Assembly (NCBI RefSeq): GCF_949287625.1
Contig: NZ_CASEGO010000008.1
Location: 1-64,000, forward strand
Direction of reading: 5' to 3'
Length of the DNA stretch: 64,000 nucleotides
DNA from: an uncultured Brachyspira sp.
Lineage (GTDB): Bacteria; Spirochaetota; Brachyspiria; Brachyspirales; Brachyspiraceae
The notes under the pieces are model-generated. The model saw nothing but the letters and a program-made list of their open reading frames with translations. It did not search any database and was not told the DNA's origin. Made by a program: the position numbers and the translations under genes. Position 1 is the first letter of the stretch, and the number at the start of each line of letters is the position of its first letter. Below, piece by piece: positions 17,870-27,427 of the stretch.

Positions 17870-18832
17870 ATGAGTCATTGGAGCGAAGAAAAAGAGATAG
17901 GCACAAGATGGAAAGCTATATTTTCAGCTTTTGTTTATAAACTTCTTGGAAGAACTTTTGTTATAATATATCTTATTCCAATAAGTATAGTTTATTTCTT
18001 TTATTCTAAAAGCAGAATGAAAGCTTCAAGAGAATACCTTAAAAGAATGTCTAAGTATAATAAAAAAGTAAAATCTAACTTTATTTGTTCTTATAAGCAT
18101 TTACTTTCATTTGTTGTTTCTGTAGCTGAAAAAATAGCAGCTTGGAATGGGGATATACCTATAAAAGACCTTATAGTAAAGACTGAAGATGAATATAAAA
18201 AAGTTATTGATTTGCTTAACAGTAAAAAGGGAATGATAATATTATTTTCTCATATTGGAAATGTTGAGCTTTTAAAGGCACTAGCAGTTATAAACGAAGG
18301 AAACCCTATAAAAAATTATAAGATAAATATAATAATAGATTCGCGTGTTAATAAAAATGTCAATCTATTAATGGGAGAGGGTAAAAATAATTCTTTTATA
18401 GATTTTATTGATGCTTCCAATATAGGACCTGAAACTATTTTAAGTATTGAGAACAAACTTGATAACGGAGAGATAGTTGCTATAGCAGGAGATAGAACAT
18501 CCAATAAAACTGACAGAGTAAATTATATAGAGTTTTTAGGTGATGAAGCTCCTTTTCCATGCGGTGCTTTTCTTATACCTATTTTACTTAAATATCCTGT
18601 TTACTATTTCTTTGCCTTGAGAGAAAATGATAAAATACTTTCAAAAAAATATAACTTTTATATATATTCTTCCAAAATAAAACTTGATAATACAGAATTA
18701 AAAAACAGAAAGAAAAAAAATGAAACTATTTTAGATTTAACTAAAGAATTTGCTTCTATTATTGAAAAAAAAGCTATAGAATATCCTTATCAATGGTATA
18801 ATTTTCATGATTTTTGGTATAAGGGGAATTAA
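17870..18832 (+). CDS. LpxL/HtrB-like acyltransferase
   Basis: The 320-aa protein has an N-terminal membrane segment (about residues 20-45) and the acyltransferase motif H-x4-E in FSHIGNVELLKA. A later region, GEIVAIAGDRTSNKTDRVNYIEFLG, is typical of lipid-A-type acyltransferases. In this cluster it would attach the finished chain to a lipid or sugar acceptor at the inner membrane. It could instead be a general lysophospholipid acyltransferase, but its position inside the operon favours the cluster role. Confidence 0.78.
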   Translation: MSHWSEEKEIGTRWKAIFSAFVYKLLGRTFVIIYLIPISIVYFFYSKSRMKASREYLKRMSKYNKKVKSNFICSYKHLLSFVVSVAEKIAAWNGDIPIKDLIVKTEDEYKKVIDLLNSKKGMIILFSHIGNVELLKALAVINEGNPIKNYKINIIIDSRVNKNVNLLMGEGKNNSFIDFIDASNIGPETILSIENKLDNGEIVAIAGDRTSNKTDRVNYIEFLGDEAPFPCGAFLIPILLKYPVYYFFALRENDKILSKKYNFYIYSSKIKLDNTELKNRKKKNETILDLTKEFASIIEKKAIEYPYQWYNFHDFWYKGN

Positions 18833-18835
18833 TTT

Positions 18836-19276
18836 ATGAAAAAACGTACTGATAATAAAAAAGTTTATTTAGAAAATGATTATTATATAAAGCCTTCTTT
18901 TTATGATTTGGATCCTATGGGTGTAGTTTGGCATGGGAATTATATAAAGTTTATGGAGCAGGCTAGGGAGGCTATGCTTTCCATTATAGATTATGATTAT
19001 GATATTATGACAGCTAAAGGTGTTATGTGGCCTATAGTAAAACTTGAAATAAAATATATTAATTCTATAAAATTAAATCAAAAGGTTAGAATACATACTG
19101 AAATTACAGAATATTTAAATGGTATGAAGACAGAATATACTTTTTATGATGAAAATGATAAAATTATATCAAAGTCAAGTACATTGCAGATGCCTATAGA
19201 TTCTGAAACTAGAAAAGGTTTTTTAAATAGTCCTAAAGATTTTGTTGAAAGAATAGAAAAACTTAATAAACTTTGA
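18836..19276 (+). CDS. Acyl-CoA/ACP thioesterase, 4HBT type
   Basis: The 146-aa hotdog protein contains DLDPMGVVWHGNYIKFMEQARE, the YbgC/4HBT active-site stretch with the catalytic Asp and the conserved His-Gly-Asn-Tyr. It follows the acyltransferase by 3 bp. It probably releases chains or proofreads intermediates in the pathway. Confidence 0.85.
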   Translation: MKKRTDNKKVYLENDYYIKPSFYDLDPMGVVWHGNYIKFMEQAREAMLSIIDYDYDIMTAKGVMWPIVKLEIKYINSIKLNQKVRIHTEITEYLNGMKTEYTFYDENDKIISKSSTLQMPIDSETRKGFLNSPKDFVERIEKLNKL

Positions 19277-19357
19277 TGCTATTTATATAAAATTTTTTTA
19301 CAAATTATTGTTTTTTTTGTATTATAATATATACTAATAATAATTGGGGAATAATAA

Positions 19358-19936
19358 ATGAAAAAATTTTGTTTATTAATGATATTAGCTCTTTCTTCTC
19401 TATTATTTGGACAAGTAAAAGATGAATATAAAAATGCCAAACTATTAAAAGGTACTTATACTCAGATAGTTAGCCAGAAAGGAAGAAGTTTTGAATCATC
19501 TGGAGATTTTATAGTTGCAAGCGGATACGGTATATGCTGGATTACAAAATTGCCTAAAGAATCAATAACTGTTATGGGAGAGAAAAATGTTGTGCAGATA
19601 CTTCCTAACGGAAAAAAGAAAGTTATGGCTGATTCAAGCAATGCTATGTTTTCTGAAATAGCTAATATTATAAAGTCAATTTTTACATATGATGAAAAAA
19701 CTATATTAGAATCATTTAATCAAAGTAAAGAAAACAATAATATAGTTTATACTCCTAAAACTGAAGAGTTAAAAAAGATAATAGAAAAAATAGAGGTGAG
19801 TTTTGCAAAAGAAGGATATATAGAAAAGATAAAAATGTATTCTTCAAATAACAGCACCACAGAGTATATTATGAAAGTTTTATCCAAATCAAATACTTTA
19901 ACTTCTGAGGAGATAAAATATTTTGAAGAAGAATAA
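19358..19936 (+). CDS. LolA-like periplasmic carrier
   Basis: The 192-aa protein has a signal peptide (MKKFCLLMILALSSLLFG) and a LolA-like beta-sheet domain (LLKGTYTQIVSQKGRSFESSGDFIVASGYGICWITKLP). LolA-like proteins are regular members of APE clusters and are thought to ferry the product across the periplasm. Its end overlaps the exporter start by 14 bp. Confidence 0.8.
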   Translation: MKKFCLLMILALSSLLFGQVKDEYKNAKLLKGTYTQIVSQKGRSFESSGDFIVASGYGICWITKLPKESITVMGEKNVVQILPNGKKKVMADSSNAMFSEIANIIKSIFTYDEKTILESFNQSKENNNIVYTPKTEELKKIIEKIEVSFAKEGYIEKIKMYSSNNSTTEYIMKVLSKSNTLTSEEIKYFEEE

Positions 19937-22202
19937 ACTTCTAATAGCTTTATGGATATTTTTTCATCTATCTGTTTTAATTTTATTTATAGCAAGATAT
20001 GATAAAACGGCAAAGATAGATACGAATTTTTTGTCCATAACGCCTAAATTTTTAGAAGACAAAGATTTTCAAAAGCCTTTGGAAGATTTCTTTTTAAAAA
20101 ACTCAAGCAGTATTAAAATATTTATAGAAAGCGATAATTTTGATACTGCTAAAAATAGTGCATTAAAATTAGAAGAATATATAAATAACTTAGACAGCAA
20201 TGTTTTAGTTAATCTATATTCAAGAGATTATGATGATATTTTAAATATAATGATAAAATATAAATATCAGCTTCTTCCAAAAGAGATAAGAGATTATCTT
20301 TTAAATGATGAGGCTTATATTGTTGCTGAAAATTCTATTCTTAACTTTTATTCTCCTTTTTTTATTCCTATAGTTGATAATATTGAAGATGATCCTTTTT
20401 TTGTAGTTAATTCAAAAATAAATGAAATTTTAGTTTCTGAAAATAATATTCAGTCAAGGGACGGCATTCAGTTTGTAAATTATAATAATAAATATAATAT
20501 ACTCATCAATATAGATATGCCCAAAAAGATAGATAGTGAAAGTTTTTTTAATAATCTTACAGTTTTTTTAAATGATTTGTCAGTAAGTGATAATGTAAAA
20601 ACATATATATCAGGTGTTCCTATTCATACATATTATAGTCAGAAAAGTGCTAAAAAAGAAATTACAATTATATCTATAGTTTCTTTTGCAGTTATATGTA
20701 TAATGTTTATATTTATATTCAAATCACTAAAGCCGTATATTATTTCAATGTGTACTATATTTATAGCAGGTGCTGCAGCATTTTTGTATTCATCGGTGTT
20801 TTTTAATTCTATTCATATATTTACTTTTGTATTCGGAACTAGTTTGATAGGCATATCAATAGATCATTCAATACATTTTATCACAGAGTGGTACAATGAA
20901 AAAGATAAAAAAGAAGTATTAAAAAAAATATTTCCAAGTATGATTTTAGGTTTTTTAACAACCATAATAAGTTATTTATCACTTTTCTTAACTTCTCTTA
21001 CATTATTAAAACAGATAGCATTATTTTCTATATTCGGGCTTATAAGTTCTTTTCTTACTGTAAATATAATGTATCCAATTATATTTAAAAATGATAAAAG
21101 AAATATCAAACAGTCTGTATTATCAGGCAGCAGAAATATATTAAGTGAATATGTAAAAATAATAAATATAAAAACTGTTTCTGTTATTTTTGTAATAGTT
21201 ATTATACTTTCTATAATATTTATACCTAGAATAAAGGTTAATTTTTCTGCAAATCAGCTTTATGATACTCCGGATTTTCTTCTTGAAAGTGAGAGTGAAG
21301 TTTATAAGAGATTGAATACATCACTTGCAAAAAATATTATAATATCAAGCGGAGAAACTCTTTCAAAGGCACTTGAGGCTGAAGAGAGTATAGAAAATTA
21401 TTTTACTAATAATTATAATGCTATATCGAGAATATTATATTCTGAAAAAAAGCAGATAGAAAATATAAAACTTACAGAAGAGAAATTAATGCCTCTTTTA
21501 AGAGAACAGATAAGAGAGCTTAATTTAGATGAAAGTTCGTATAATACAATAAAAGCAGAGTTTGAAAGTATAAAAAATGATGTTCTTGATATAAATAGTA
21601 TAATAGAATCAGACAGTTTTTCTGAACTTAAAAAAATTATTACTACCAATAATAATAAATATTTTATTATAGCTACAAGTGATTATGATACTAACAATAC
21701 TATAAAAATTACAAATAATAATGTAAAAGTGTTTAATCTTAATGAAGAGATTAATGATGCATTAGACAGCACGGCAAAAACAGCAGTAAAAATGGCTTTG
21801 ATAGCATATATTTTAATATTCATAGCCATGTCTATATTTTTTAATAATAAACAGGCTGTGGTTATAATACTAGTTCAATTAATGTCTGTTTTGATAAATT
21901 TATCTATACACTCTATATTTGGTATTAATATAAATATATTTTCTATATTTGCCTTGATACTTTCTATAGGGATATCTATAGACTATGCAATATTTTTCTC
22001 AAATAGTGCTGCTGATAAGGAGATTACATTTTTGGCGGTATTTTTATCTATGATGACAACGGTATTATCATTTGGTACTTTGGCATTCAGCAGTTTTATA
22101 CCTGTTAAATCTTTTGGTTTATTTTTGTTTATAGGAGTTTTATCATCATTCATAATTTCTCCTGTATTATTTAAATTTAATAGATTAATAGATAAAGTTT
22201 AA
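19923..22202 (+). CDS. MMPL/RND-family exporter
   Basis: The 759-aa protein has two repeated halves, each with one transmembrane helix, a large periplasmic loop and a bundle of helices. The family motif occurs twice: GISIDHSIHF near residue 316 and GISIDYAIFFS near 685. The TTG start lies inside the LolA gene's end, so the two are coupled. It would move the polyene lipid or acyl product through the inner membrane to the LolA-like carrier. Confidence 0.87.
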   Translation: MKKNKLLIALWIFFHLSVLILFIARYDKTAKIDTNFLSITPKFLEDKDFQKPLEDFFLKNSSSIKIFIESDNFDTAKNSALKLEEYINNLDSNVLVNLYSRDYDDILNIMIKYKYQLLPKEIRDYLLNDEAYIVAENSILNFYSPFFIPIVDNIEDDPFFVVNSKINEILVSENNIQSRDGIQFVNYNNKYNILINIDMPKKIDSESFFNNLTVFLNDLSVSDNVKTYISGVPIHTYYSQKSAKKEITIISIVSFAVICIMFIFIFKSLKPYIISMCTIFIAGAAAFLYSSVFFNSIHIFTFVFGTSLIGISIDHSIHFITEWYNEKDKKEVLKKIFPSMILGFLTTIISYLSLFLTSLTLLKQIALFSIFGLISSFLTVNIMYPIIFKNDKRNIKQSVLSGSRNILSEYVKIINIKTVSVIFVIVIILSIIFIPRIKVNFSANQLYDTPDFLLESESEVYKRLNTSLAKNIIISSGETLSKALEAEESIENYFTNNYNAISRILYSEKKQIENIKLTEEKLMPLLREQIRELNLDESSYNTIKAEFESIKNDVLDINSIIESDSFSELKKIITTNNNKYFIIATSDYDTNNTIKITNNNVKVFNLNEEINDALDSTAKTAVKMALIAYILIFIAMSIFFNNKQAVVIILVQLMSVLINLSIHSIFGININIFSIFALILSIGISIDYAIFFSNSAADKEITFLAVFLSMMTTVLSFGTLAFSSFIPVKSFGLFLFIGVLSSFIISPVLFKFNRLIDKV

Positions 22203-22236
22203 TATAAATAGTATATTTTATGTATATATGAACTAT

Positions 22237-22265
22237 TTGACATTTTTTTTATAGAATTATATACT
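22237..22265 (+). promoter_or_regulatory. Possible internal promoter before the ketosynthase
   Basis: TTGACA (22237-22242), a 17-bp spacer and TATACT (22260-22265), in an 82-bp gap. The leader before the ATG at 22285 would be only about 12 nt but would still include the GAGGTG ribosome binding site. Confidence 0.5.
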
Positions 22266-22284
22266 TGACGTTTGAGGTGATAAC

Positions 22285-23457
22285 ATGAGCAATATATTAC
22301 TTGATTTCGGCATTATTAATTGTTTGGCTAGAGATAAAGAAGAGCTTTATAATAAGTATTTCATAAAAGGAGAATACGGCTTAAAAGAGAATAATGATTA
22401 TAATAAAAAATTTTTTCTTGGTAAAATAGATAATGACTTTTTTAATTTTAAGCTTGAAGATCCTTATAATAATAAAATAAACAAAATGGCTTTGCATGCT
22501 GTAAATCAATTAAAGCCTATTATAGATGAAGCAAAAAAAAGATATAAAAAAAATAGAATATCTGTTATAGTGGGTACATGCGAAAACGGAAGCGATGAAA
22601 CTAAAGATTATATACTAAAAGGTTCTGTTTCTGATGAGAGAAGAATATTAGTTATGCAGAGCCTTAATATATGCTGTAATTTTTTACAAAAGTATTTTGA
22701 TGTTTCAGGACCTTCTTTTACTATATCTACTGCATGTACATCAAGTGCTAATGCTTTAATAGCTGCTGACGAGCTTATAAGAAGCAACATAATAGACGCT
22801 GCTATAGTTGGCGGTGCTGATGTTGTAACTGATACTGTTGTTTATGGTTTTGATTCTCTTGAAGTTGTTTCATATAACAAAACAAATTCTTTTTCAAAAA
22901 ACAGAAGCGGAATAAATTTGGGAGAGGGTGCTGCTTTTACAGTTTTGGCAAGAGAGAATTTTATTGATTCTAAAGATGCTGTATACCTTAAAGGCTACAA
23001 CAGTAATTCTGACTCTCATCACATGACAAGCCCTGATATAGACGGAAGCACTACAAGCAAATGTATCGATGACGCTTTAAAATATGCATCTATGAATATT
23101 GATAATATAGATTATATTAATCTTCATGGCACAGGTACTTTGATAAATGATAAAATGGAGAGTACTACACTAAACAGAGTAAATGCTTCTGATATATGGT
23201 GCAGTTCTAGTAAAACGTCATTCGGTCACACTATAGGGGCAGCTGGTGCTATGGAGCTTGGGGTTTGTTTTATTACTCTTTCATCTATGAATAAAGAAAA
23301 AATACTTCCACCGCATTTATATGACGGAGTGTATGATGATACGCTTGAAAAAATAAAATTAGTTACTGGCAAGGTTGTATCTGAAAGACTTGAAAATTGT
23401 ATGAGTGTATCGTTCGGTTTTGGCGGAAGCAATACTTGTTTGATAGTTGGAAAATAA
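22285..23457 (+). CDS. Beta-ketoacyl-ACP synthase (FabF/FabB-like)
   Basis: The 390-aa ketosynthase has the complete Cys-His-His triad: Cys151 in ISTACTSSANA, His281 in NLHGTGT and His315 in SKTSFGHTIGAAGA. It catalyses decarboxylative chain elongation. It is the only full ketosynthase in the cluster, so it likely pairs with the chain-length factor at 15128. Typical APE clusters carry a second one. GAGGTG precedes the ATG. Confidence 0.9.
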   Translation: MSNILLDFGIINCLARDKEELYNKYFIKGEYGLKENNDYNKKFFLGKIDNDFFNFKLEDPYNNKINKMALHAVNQLKPIIDEAKKRYKKNRISVIVGTCENGSDETKDYILKGSVSDERRILVMQSLNICCNFLQKYFDVSGPSFTISTACTSSANALIAADELIRSNIIDAAIVGGADVVTDTVVYGFDSLEVVSYNKTNSFSKNRSGINLGEGAAFTVLARENFIDSKDAVYLKGYNSNSDSHHMTSPDIDGSTTSKCIDDALKYASMNIDNIDYINLHGTGTLINDKMESTTLNRVNASDIWCSSSKTSFGHTIGAAGAMELGVCFITLSSMNKEKILPPHLYDGVYDDTLEKIKLVTGKVVSERLENCMSVSFGFGGSNTCLIVGK

Positions 23458-23480
23458 TTTATTATTGATTTGTTATTGCT

Positions 23481-23972
23481 ATGGGAAATAAATATAAATT
23501 AAATATACCGCATAAAGGCAGAATGCTTTTGATAGACGGTATTGTTGATATTAATTTTGATGATAATGAAATACTTACTTTTTCTCAAATAAAAAAAGAC
23601 AATGTTTTTTATGATAATTCGGAAAATGAAGGTATTGATTCTTATATTTTTACTGAATATGCGGCACAGACTGCTGCAGCCTATAACGGTGCTTTGGAAA
23701 ATAGTACTGATGATAAAAGAATAGGTTTTCTTTTAAATATTAAAAAAGCTGATTGCTATATTGATAAAGTTAAAGCAGGAAATAAAGTTTATATATTTGT
23801 AAAAGAGACTTTAAAAGACGGAAGTATTGCCTATTATGACAGTAATGTAATTATTTGTAATGATGATATAAAAAGTATAGAAGAATATAAGAATATAATT
23901 AATAGTGATAGTACAAAAAAAGTTATGGACTGTTCTATAATGGTAATGGAGAGTTCTGCACAAGATTTTTGA
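23481..23972 (+). CDS. Hotdog-fold dehydratase, ApeP-like
   Basis: The 163-aa protein begins NIPHKGRMLLIDGIVDI, the signature start of the FabZ-like dehydratase of APE clusters (PHxxxMxLID). TEYAAQTAAAYNGA gives the central helix. It lies between the ketosynthase and ketoreductase genes, the usual KS-DH-KR order. It would dehydrate 3-hydroxyacyl-ACP. Confidence 0.8.
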   Translation: MGNKYKLNIPHKGRMLLIDGIVDINFDDNEILTFSQIKKDNVFYDNSENEGIDSYIFTEYAAQTAAAYNGALENSTDDKRIGFLLNIKKADCYIDKVKAGNKVYIFVKETLKDGSIAYYDSNVIICNDDIKSIEEYKNIINSDSTKKVMDCSIMVMESSAQDF

Positions 23973-23997
23973 TTTTAGTTTTTTATTTTAATAAAGA

Positions 23998-24738
23998 ATG
24001 GATACAATTATGAAAAATAAATCTATTTTAGTAACAGGTGCATCTGGAAGCATAGGGCTTGCAATATCAAAAAAGATTATATCAAGCGGTTATGATACTG
24101 TTATGTGCTATAATAAAAATGATTCTTTTATAGATGATATAAAAACTTATTCAAGAGACTATGATGTTAATATAAGATTTTTAAAAATAGATGTTACAAA
24201 CAGAGAAGAAGCTAAAAATATTTTACTAAAAGATATAGAAGATAATGCAGCATATTATGGGGCAGTACTTTCATCTGGAATAACTATGGATAATGCTTTT
24301 CCTGCTATGACTTCAGATGAATGGGATAAAGTTATAGATGTTAATTTAAAAAGTTTTTATAATATAGTTAATCCTATAATTATGCCTATGATAAGGTTAA
24401 AAAAGGGAGGTCGTATTATAGCTATAAGTTCTGTTTCTGGTATAATAGGCAATAGGGGGCAGGTTAATTATGCTGCTTCTAAGGCTGGGCTTATAGGTGC
24501 TGTTAAGTCTTTGGCTATAGAATTGGGAAAAAGAAATATTACTGTAAACTGTATTGCTCCCGGTATAATAGAAAGCGAGATGATTAATGAAGAAATAATA
24601 GAGCATGCCAAAAATATGATAGCATTAAAAAGAATAGGAAAACCTGATGATGTTGCCAATGCTGTAAACTTTTTGCTATCTGAAGAAGCTAATTACATAA
24701 CTAAACAGGTTATTAGTGTTGACGGCGGAATGTTTTAG
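23998..24738 (+). CDS. 3-oxoacyl-ACP reductase (SDR), FabG-like
   Basis: The 246-aa short-chain dehydrogenase has the cofactor motif TGASGSIGLAIS (residues 13-24), Ser in ISSVSG and the catalytic Tyr158 and Lys162 in YAASKAG. It would reduce 3-oxoacyl-ACP with NADPH. It is the last gene of the cluster. No enoyl reductase is present, which fits a product that keeps its double bonds. Confidence 0.9.
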   Translation: MDTIMKNKSILVTGASGSIGLAISKKIISSGYDTVMCYNKNDSFIDDIKTYSRDYDVNIRFLKIDVTNREEAKNILLKDIEDNAAYYGAVLSSGITMDNAFPAMTSDEWDKVIDVNLKSFYNIVNPIIMPMIRLKKGGRIIAISSVSGIIGNRGQVNYAASKAGLIGAVKSLAIELGKRNITVNCIAPGIIESEMINEEIIEHAKNMIALKRIGKPDDVANAVNFLLSEEANYITKQVISVDGGMF

Positions 24739-24859
24739 TTAATTTTTATATTTAAATAATTGTTTTTTTCTGTATAATTTATATATTTATAAAAAATATT
24801 TTACAAATACAGTTTTAATCTTATTTTATATTATATGATTTATATATAATGGATTGTTT

Positions 24860-25528
24860 ATGAAAAAATTATTTTTTGTATTTTTTATATTTATTCTGAT
24901 TTTTAATGCAGCTTATACATTAACTGATAATGAAACTAGTTTTCTTAAATCATGCGAAGAGGGTAAATACGACAGAGTAGTTTCTCTTATCAATAAAAAA
25001 GTTAATGTAAATACTGTTTCAGAAGATGGAGTTACAGGCTTAATGCTGGCAGCTCATCATGGACATAGTGCTATTGCGAGGCTTTTAATTAATTCAAATG
25101 CTGATGTTAATATCGCTGATAAGGTAGGATATACTGCTTTAATAATGGCATCTACTGGAGGATATACTGATATAGTAAAAATACTTTTGAAAGCTGGTGC
25201 CGATGTTAATGCGGCTAATACATACGGAGAAACCGCTTTGCATACTGCATCATATAAACTTTATTCTGATATAGTTCAGACTTTGGTTGATTATAAAGTT
25301 AATATAAATGCTGTAAACAATGACGGCGATAATGCTTTAATAATGGTTTTTATGTCGGCAGATAAAAGCGAGAATATGCTTCCTGTTGCTAAGATATTAT
25401 GCGATAATGGAATAGATGTTAATGCCAGAGATAAAAATGGAAGAACAGCTCTTACTTATGTTAAAGAAAATTATAAAAAAGCAGATTCATTAATAGCTTT
25501 TTTAAATGAATATGGTGCTTTGGAATAA
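24860..25528 (+). CDS. Exported ankyrin-repeat protein
   Basis: The 222-aa protein begins with a signal peptide (MKKLFFVFFIFILIFNAAY) and has about five ankyrin units (GVTGLMLAAHHGHSAIARLLI, GYTALIMASTGGYTDIVKILL, GETALHTAS, GDNALIMVF, GRTALTYV). The ATG at 24860 was preferred to an in-frame TTG at 24854. It is unrelated to the preceding pathway genes. Confidence 0.87.
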   Translation: MKKLFFVFFIFILIFNAAYTLTDNETSFLKSCEEGKYDRVVSLINKKVNVNTVSEDGVTGLMLAAHHGHSAIARLLINSNADVNIADKVGYTALIMASTGGYTDIVKILLKAGADVNAANTYGETALHTASYKLYSDIVQTLVDYKVNINAVNNDGDNALIMVFMSADKSENMLPVAKILCDNGIDVNARDKNGRTALTYVKENYKKADSLIAFLNEYGALE

Positions 25529-25568
25529 TAATTATTTTTATATTTTAATTTTTGAGGTAAAATAATAA

Positions 25569-26195
25569 ATGATAGAAGATTTAATAGAGAGACTTCCTAA
25601 ATTGGAAGGTATCAAAAAAGATATAGAGAATGCTATAAATGAAACTATAAATGCTTATGAAAGAGGCAATAAAGTATTAATAGCTGGAAATGGCGGAAGT
25701 GCCTGCGACAGTGAGCATATAGCGGGTGAGCTTTTAAAAAGTTTTTTAAAAAAGCGTCCTATAAAAGAAGAGATAAGAAAAGAACTTCTAAAAATTGAAG
25801 ATGGAGAATATATTGCTGATAATTTGGAATCTCCGTTAAGAGCAGTAGCTTTAACATCACATTTGGGACTTTCAAGTGCTTATCTTAATGATAAAGAGCC
25901 TTATTTGGTATTTGCTCAGCAGTTATTAGGTTTTGGTGATAAAGGGGATATTTTCTTTGCTATAAGCACTTCTGGTAATGCTAAAAATATTATTTATGCT
26001 GCTAAACTTGCTAAGGCTATGGGTATAAAGGTTGTATCTTTTACAAATGAAAATGGAGGAAAATTAGCTTTAATGGCTGATATTGCAATTAAAGCTCCTG
26101 CTAAAGAAACTCATATATCACAGGAATATCATGAGGCGATATATCATGAGATTTGTATAAGAGTTGAAGAACATTTTTTCAAAGAAAATAGATAA
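25569..26195 (+). CDS. gmhA: Sedoheptulose-7-phosphate isomerase (GmhA)
   Basis: The 208-aa SIS-domain protein has AGNGGSACDSEHIAGELL, FAISTSGNAKNI and THISQEYHEAIYHEIC, matching phosphoheptose isomerases, including the conserved Glu and His of the active site. It makes D-glycero-D-manno-heptose 7-phosphate for heptose precursors of the envelope. No other heptose gene is in the window. GAGGT precedes the start. Confidence 0.87.
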   Translation: MIEDLIERLPKLEGIKKDIENAINETINAYERGNKVLIAGNGGSACDSEHIAGELLKSFLKKRPIKEEIRKELLKIEDGEYIADNLESPLRAVALTSHLGLSSAYLNDKEPYLVFAQQLLGFGDKGDIFFAISTSGNAKNIIYAAKLAKAMGIKVVSFTNENGGKLALMADIAIKAPAKETHISQEYHEAIYHEICIRVEEHFFKENR

Positions 26196-26311
26196 TTAGT
26201 TTTTTAATTCAAAAAATTATTATTAAATATAAAAAGCTAAGCTATTGAAAAATTATTGATTATAATATATTATATTCAAAATAACTAATTATAATTTTTA
26301 AGGATATAATA

Positions 26312-26635
26312 ATGACTACAGATAGAGAAGAATTAGAAGCACTTTTATATCAAACCAGATTAAGAATAGAAGAAAATCAAAAAGATGAAGTATTAGATAG
26401 ATTAAACAAAGATTTAAAGTTTATAGAAGAATTATTTGAAGTTAATGTTGATGGTATAGACCCTTTATATCATGTTATAGATTTGCCTGAATATTTGAGA
26501 GAGGATGTAGCTGGTAAAACTTTAGATAATGAAGTTATAATGAGTCTATGCCGCAGCGGAGAATATGGTTATATTGTAGTTCCAGCAGTACCTGCAGCTT
26601 TAGAAAACAGCGAGCATCAGGCTAAAAAATCATAA
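26312..26635 (+). CDS. gatC: Asp/Glu-tRNA amidotransferase subunit C
   Basis: The 107-aa protein matches GatC: TRLRIEENQKDEVLDRLNKDLKFIEEL, the VDGIDPLYHVIDLPEYLRED core, and GYIVVPAV near the end. GatC is the small belt subunit of GatCAB, which converts mischarged Glu-tRNA(Gln) or Asp-tRNA(Asn). gatA and gatB are not nearby. AAGGAT precedes the ATG. Confidence 0.72.
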   Translation: MTTDREELEALLYQTRLRIEENQKDEVLDRLNKDLKFIEELFEVNVDGIDPLYHVIDLPEYLREDVAGKTLDNEVIMSLCRSGEYGYIVVPAVPAALENSEHQAKKS

Positions 26636-26659
26636 AATATTAGAGGTCATCAATTATAG

Positions 26660-27391
26660 ATGAATTATTCTTACGATAGAGAAGAATTAAAAAAAGAAAA
26701 GCGTAATGCTCTTAAAGCTATATTAAAGCCTTTTATATTTATCTATTATAGAAGTAATAGTCTGCTTTATAGAGCTGCTGCTAGGCTTGTATTGGGGTTT
26801 ATTATAGCTTTTGTTTTATTTGGCATTCTTACTTTATTTATCAGATTTGACAGAATGAAAAGCTCAACTATGATGAATACTATAGAGCCTAATGATATAG
26901 TTATAACTTCAAAATTGAGATATGCTGTTTCATTAAGACCTTTTGTTTCGTCACTTACAGGTAAAACAATAATTTTTTCAAGACCTAAAAGAGGGGATAT
27001 TGTATTTATGATAGACCCCAGAACAAAGAGAGAATTTTTTTTTAAGAGATTTGCGTCATATTTTGTATATTTTGTAACTTTCGGAAATGTTAATATATCA
27101 AAAACAAGATATTTAATAAAAAGAATAGTAGGGCTTCCTAATGAAACTATAGAGATAAAAAATAAAACAGTTTATATTAATGGAGAAATGCTTAATGAAC
27201 CTTGGGCTAATATCGATTCTGACAGCAGAATATTAAATAAAGAAATATCTGCCAGAGATAATTTCGGACCTCATATTATAGGGTATAATGAGTATTTTGT
27301 AATATCGGACAATAGGGATTATGGATATGACAGCAGAGATTTTGGTAATGTGCATTTTTCTAATATAGACGGAAAGGTTATTTCCAAATAA
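26660..27391 (+). CDS. lepB: Signal peptidase I family protein
   Basis: The 243-aa protein has one membrane segment (residues 43-60) and then the S26 protease domain. The catalytic Lys154 is in YLIKRIVGLPNETIEI and the C-terminal box is SDNRDYGYDSRDFGNV. At the nucleophile position, where SxSMxPT is expected, the sequence is KSSTMMNTI, which aligns Thr70 with the catalytic Ser. Ser69 is adjacent. It may be a variant enzyme or a diverged paralogue. The gene is 24 bp after gatC. Confidence 0.82.
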   Translation: MNYSYDREELKKEKRNALKAILKPFIFIYYRSNSLLYRAAARLVLGFIIAFVLFGILTLFIRFDRMKSSTMMNTIEPNDIVITSKLRYAVSLRPFVSSLTGKTIIFSRPKRGDIVFMIDPRTKREFFFKRFASYFVYFVTFGNVNISKTRYLIKRIVGLPNETIEIKNKTVYINGEMLNEPWANIDSDSRILNKEISARDNFGPHIIGYNEYFVISDNRDYGYDSRDFGNVHFSNIDGKVISK

Positions 27392-27427
27392 TTTTTATTT
27401 ATTATCTAATTATACAAGAGTTTTATT

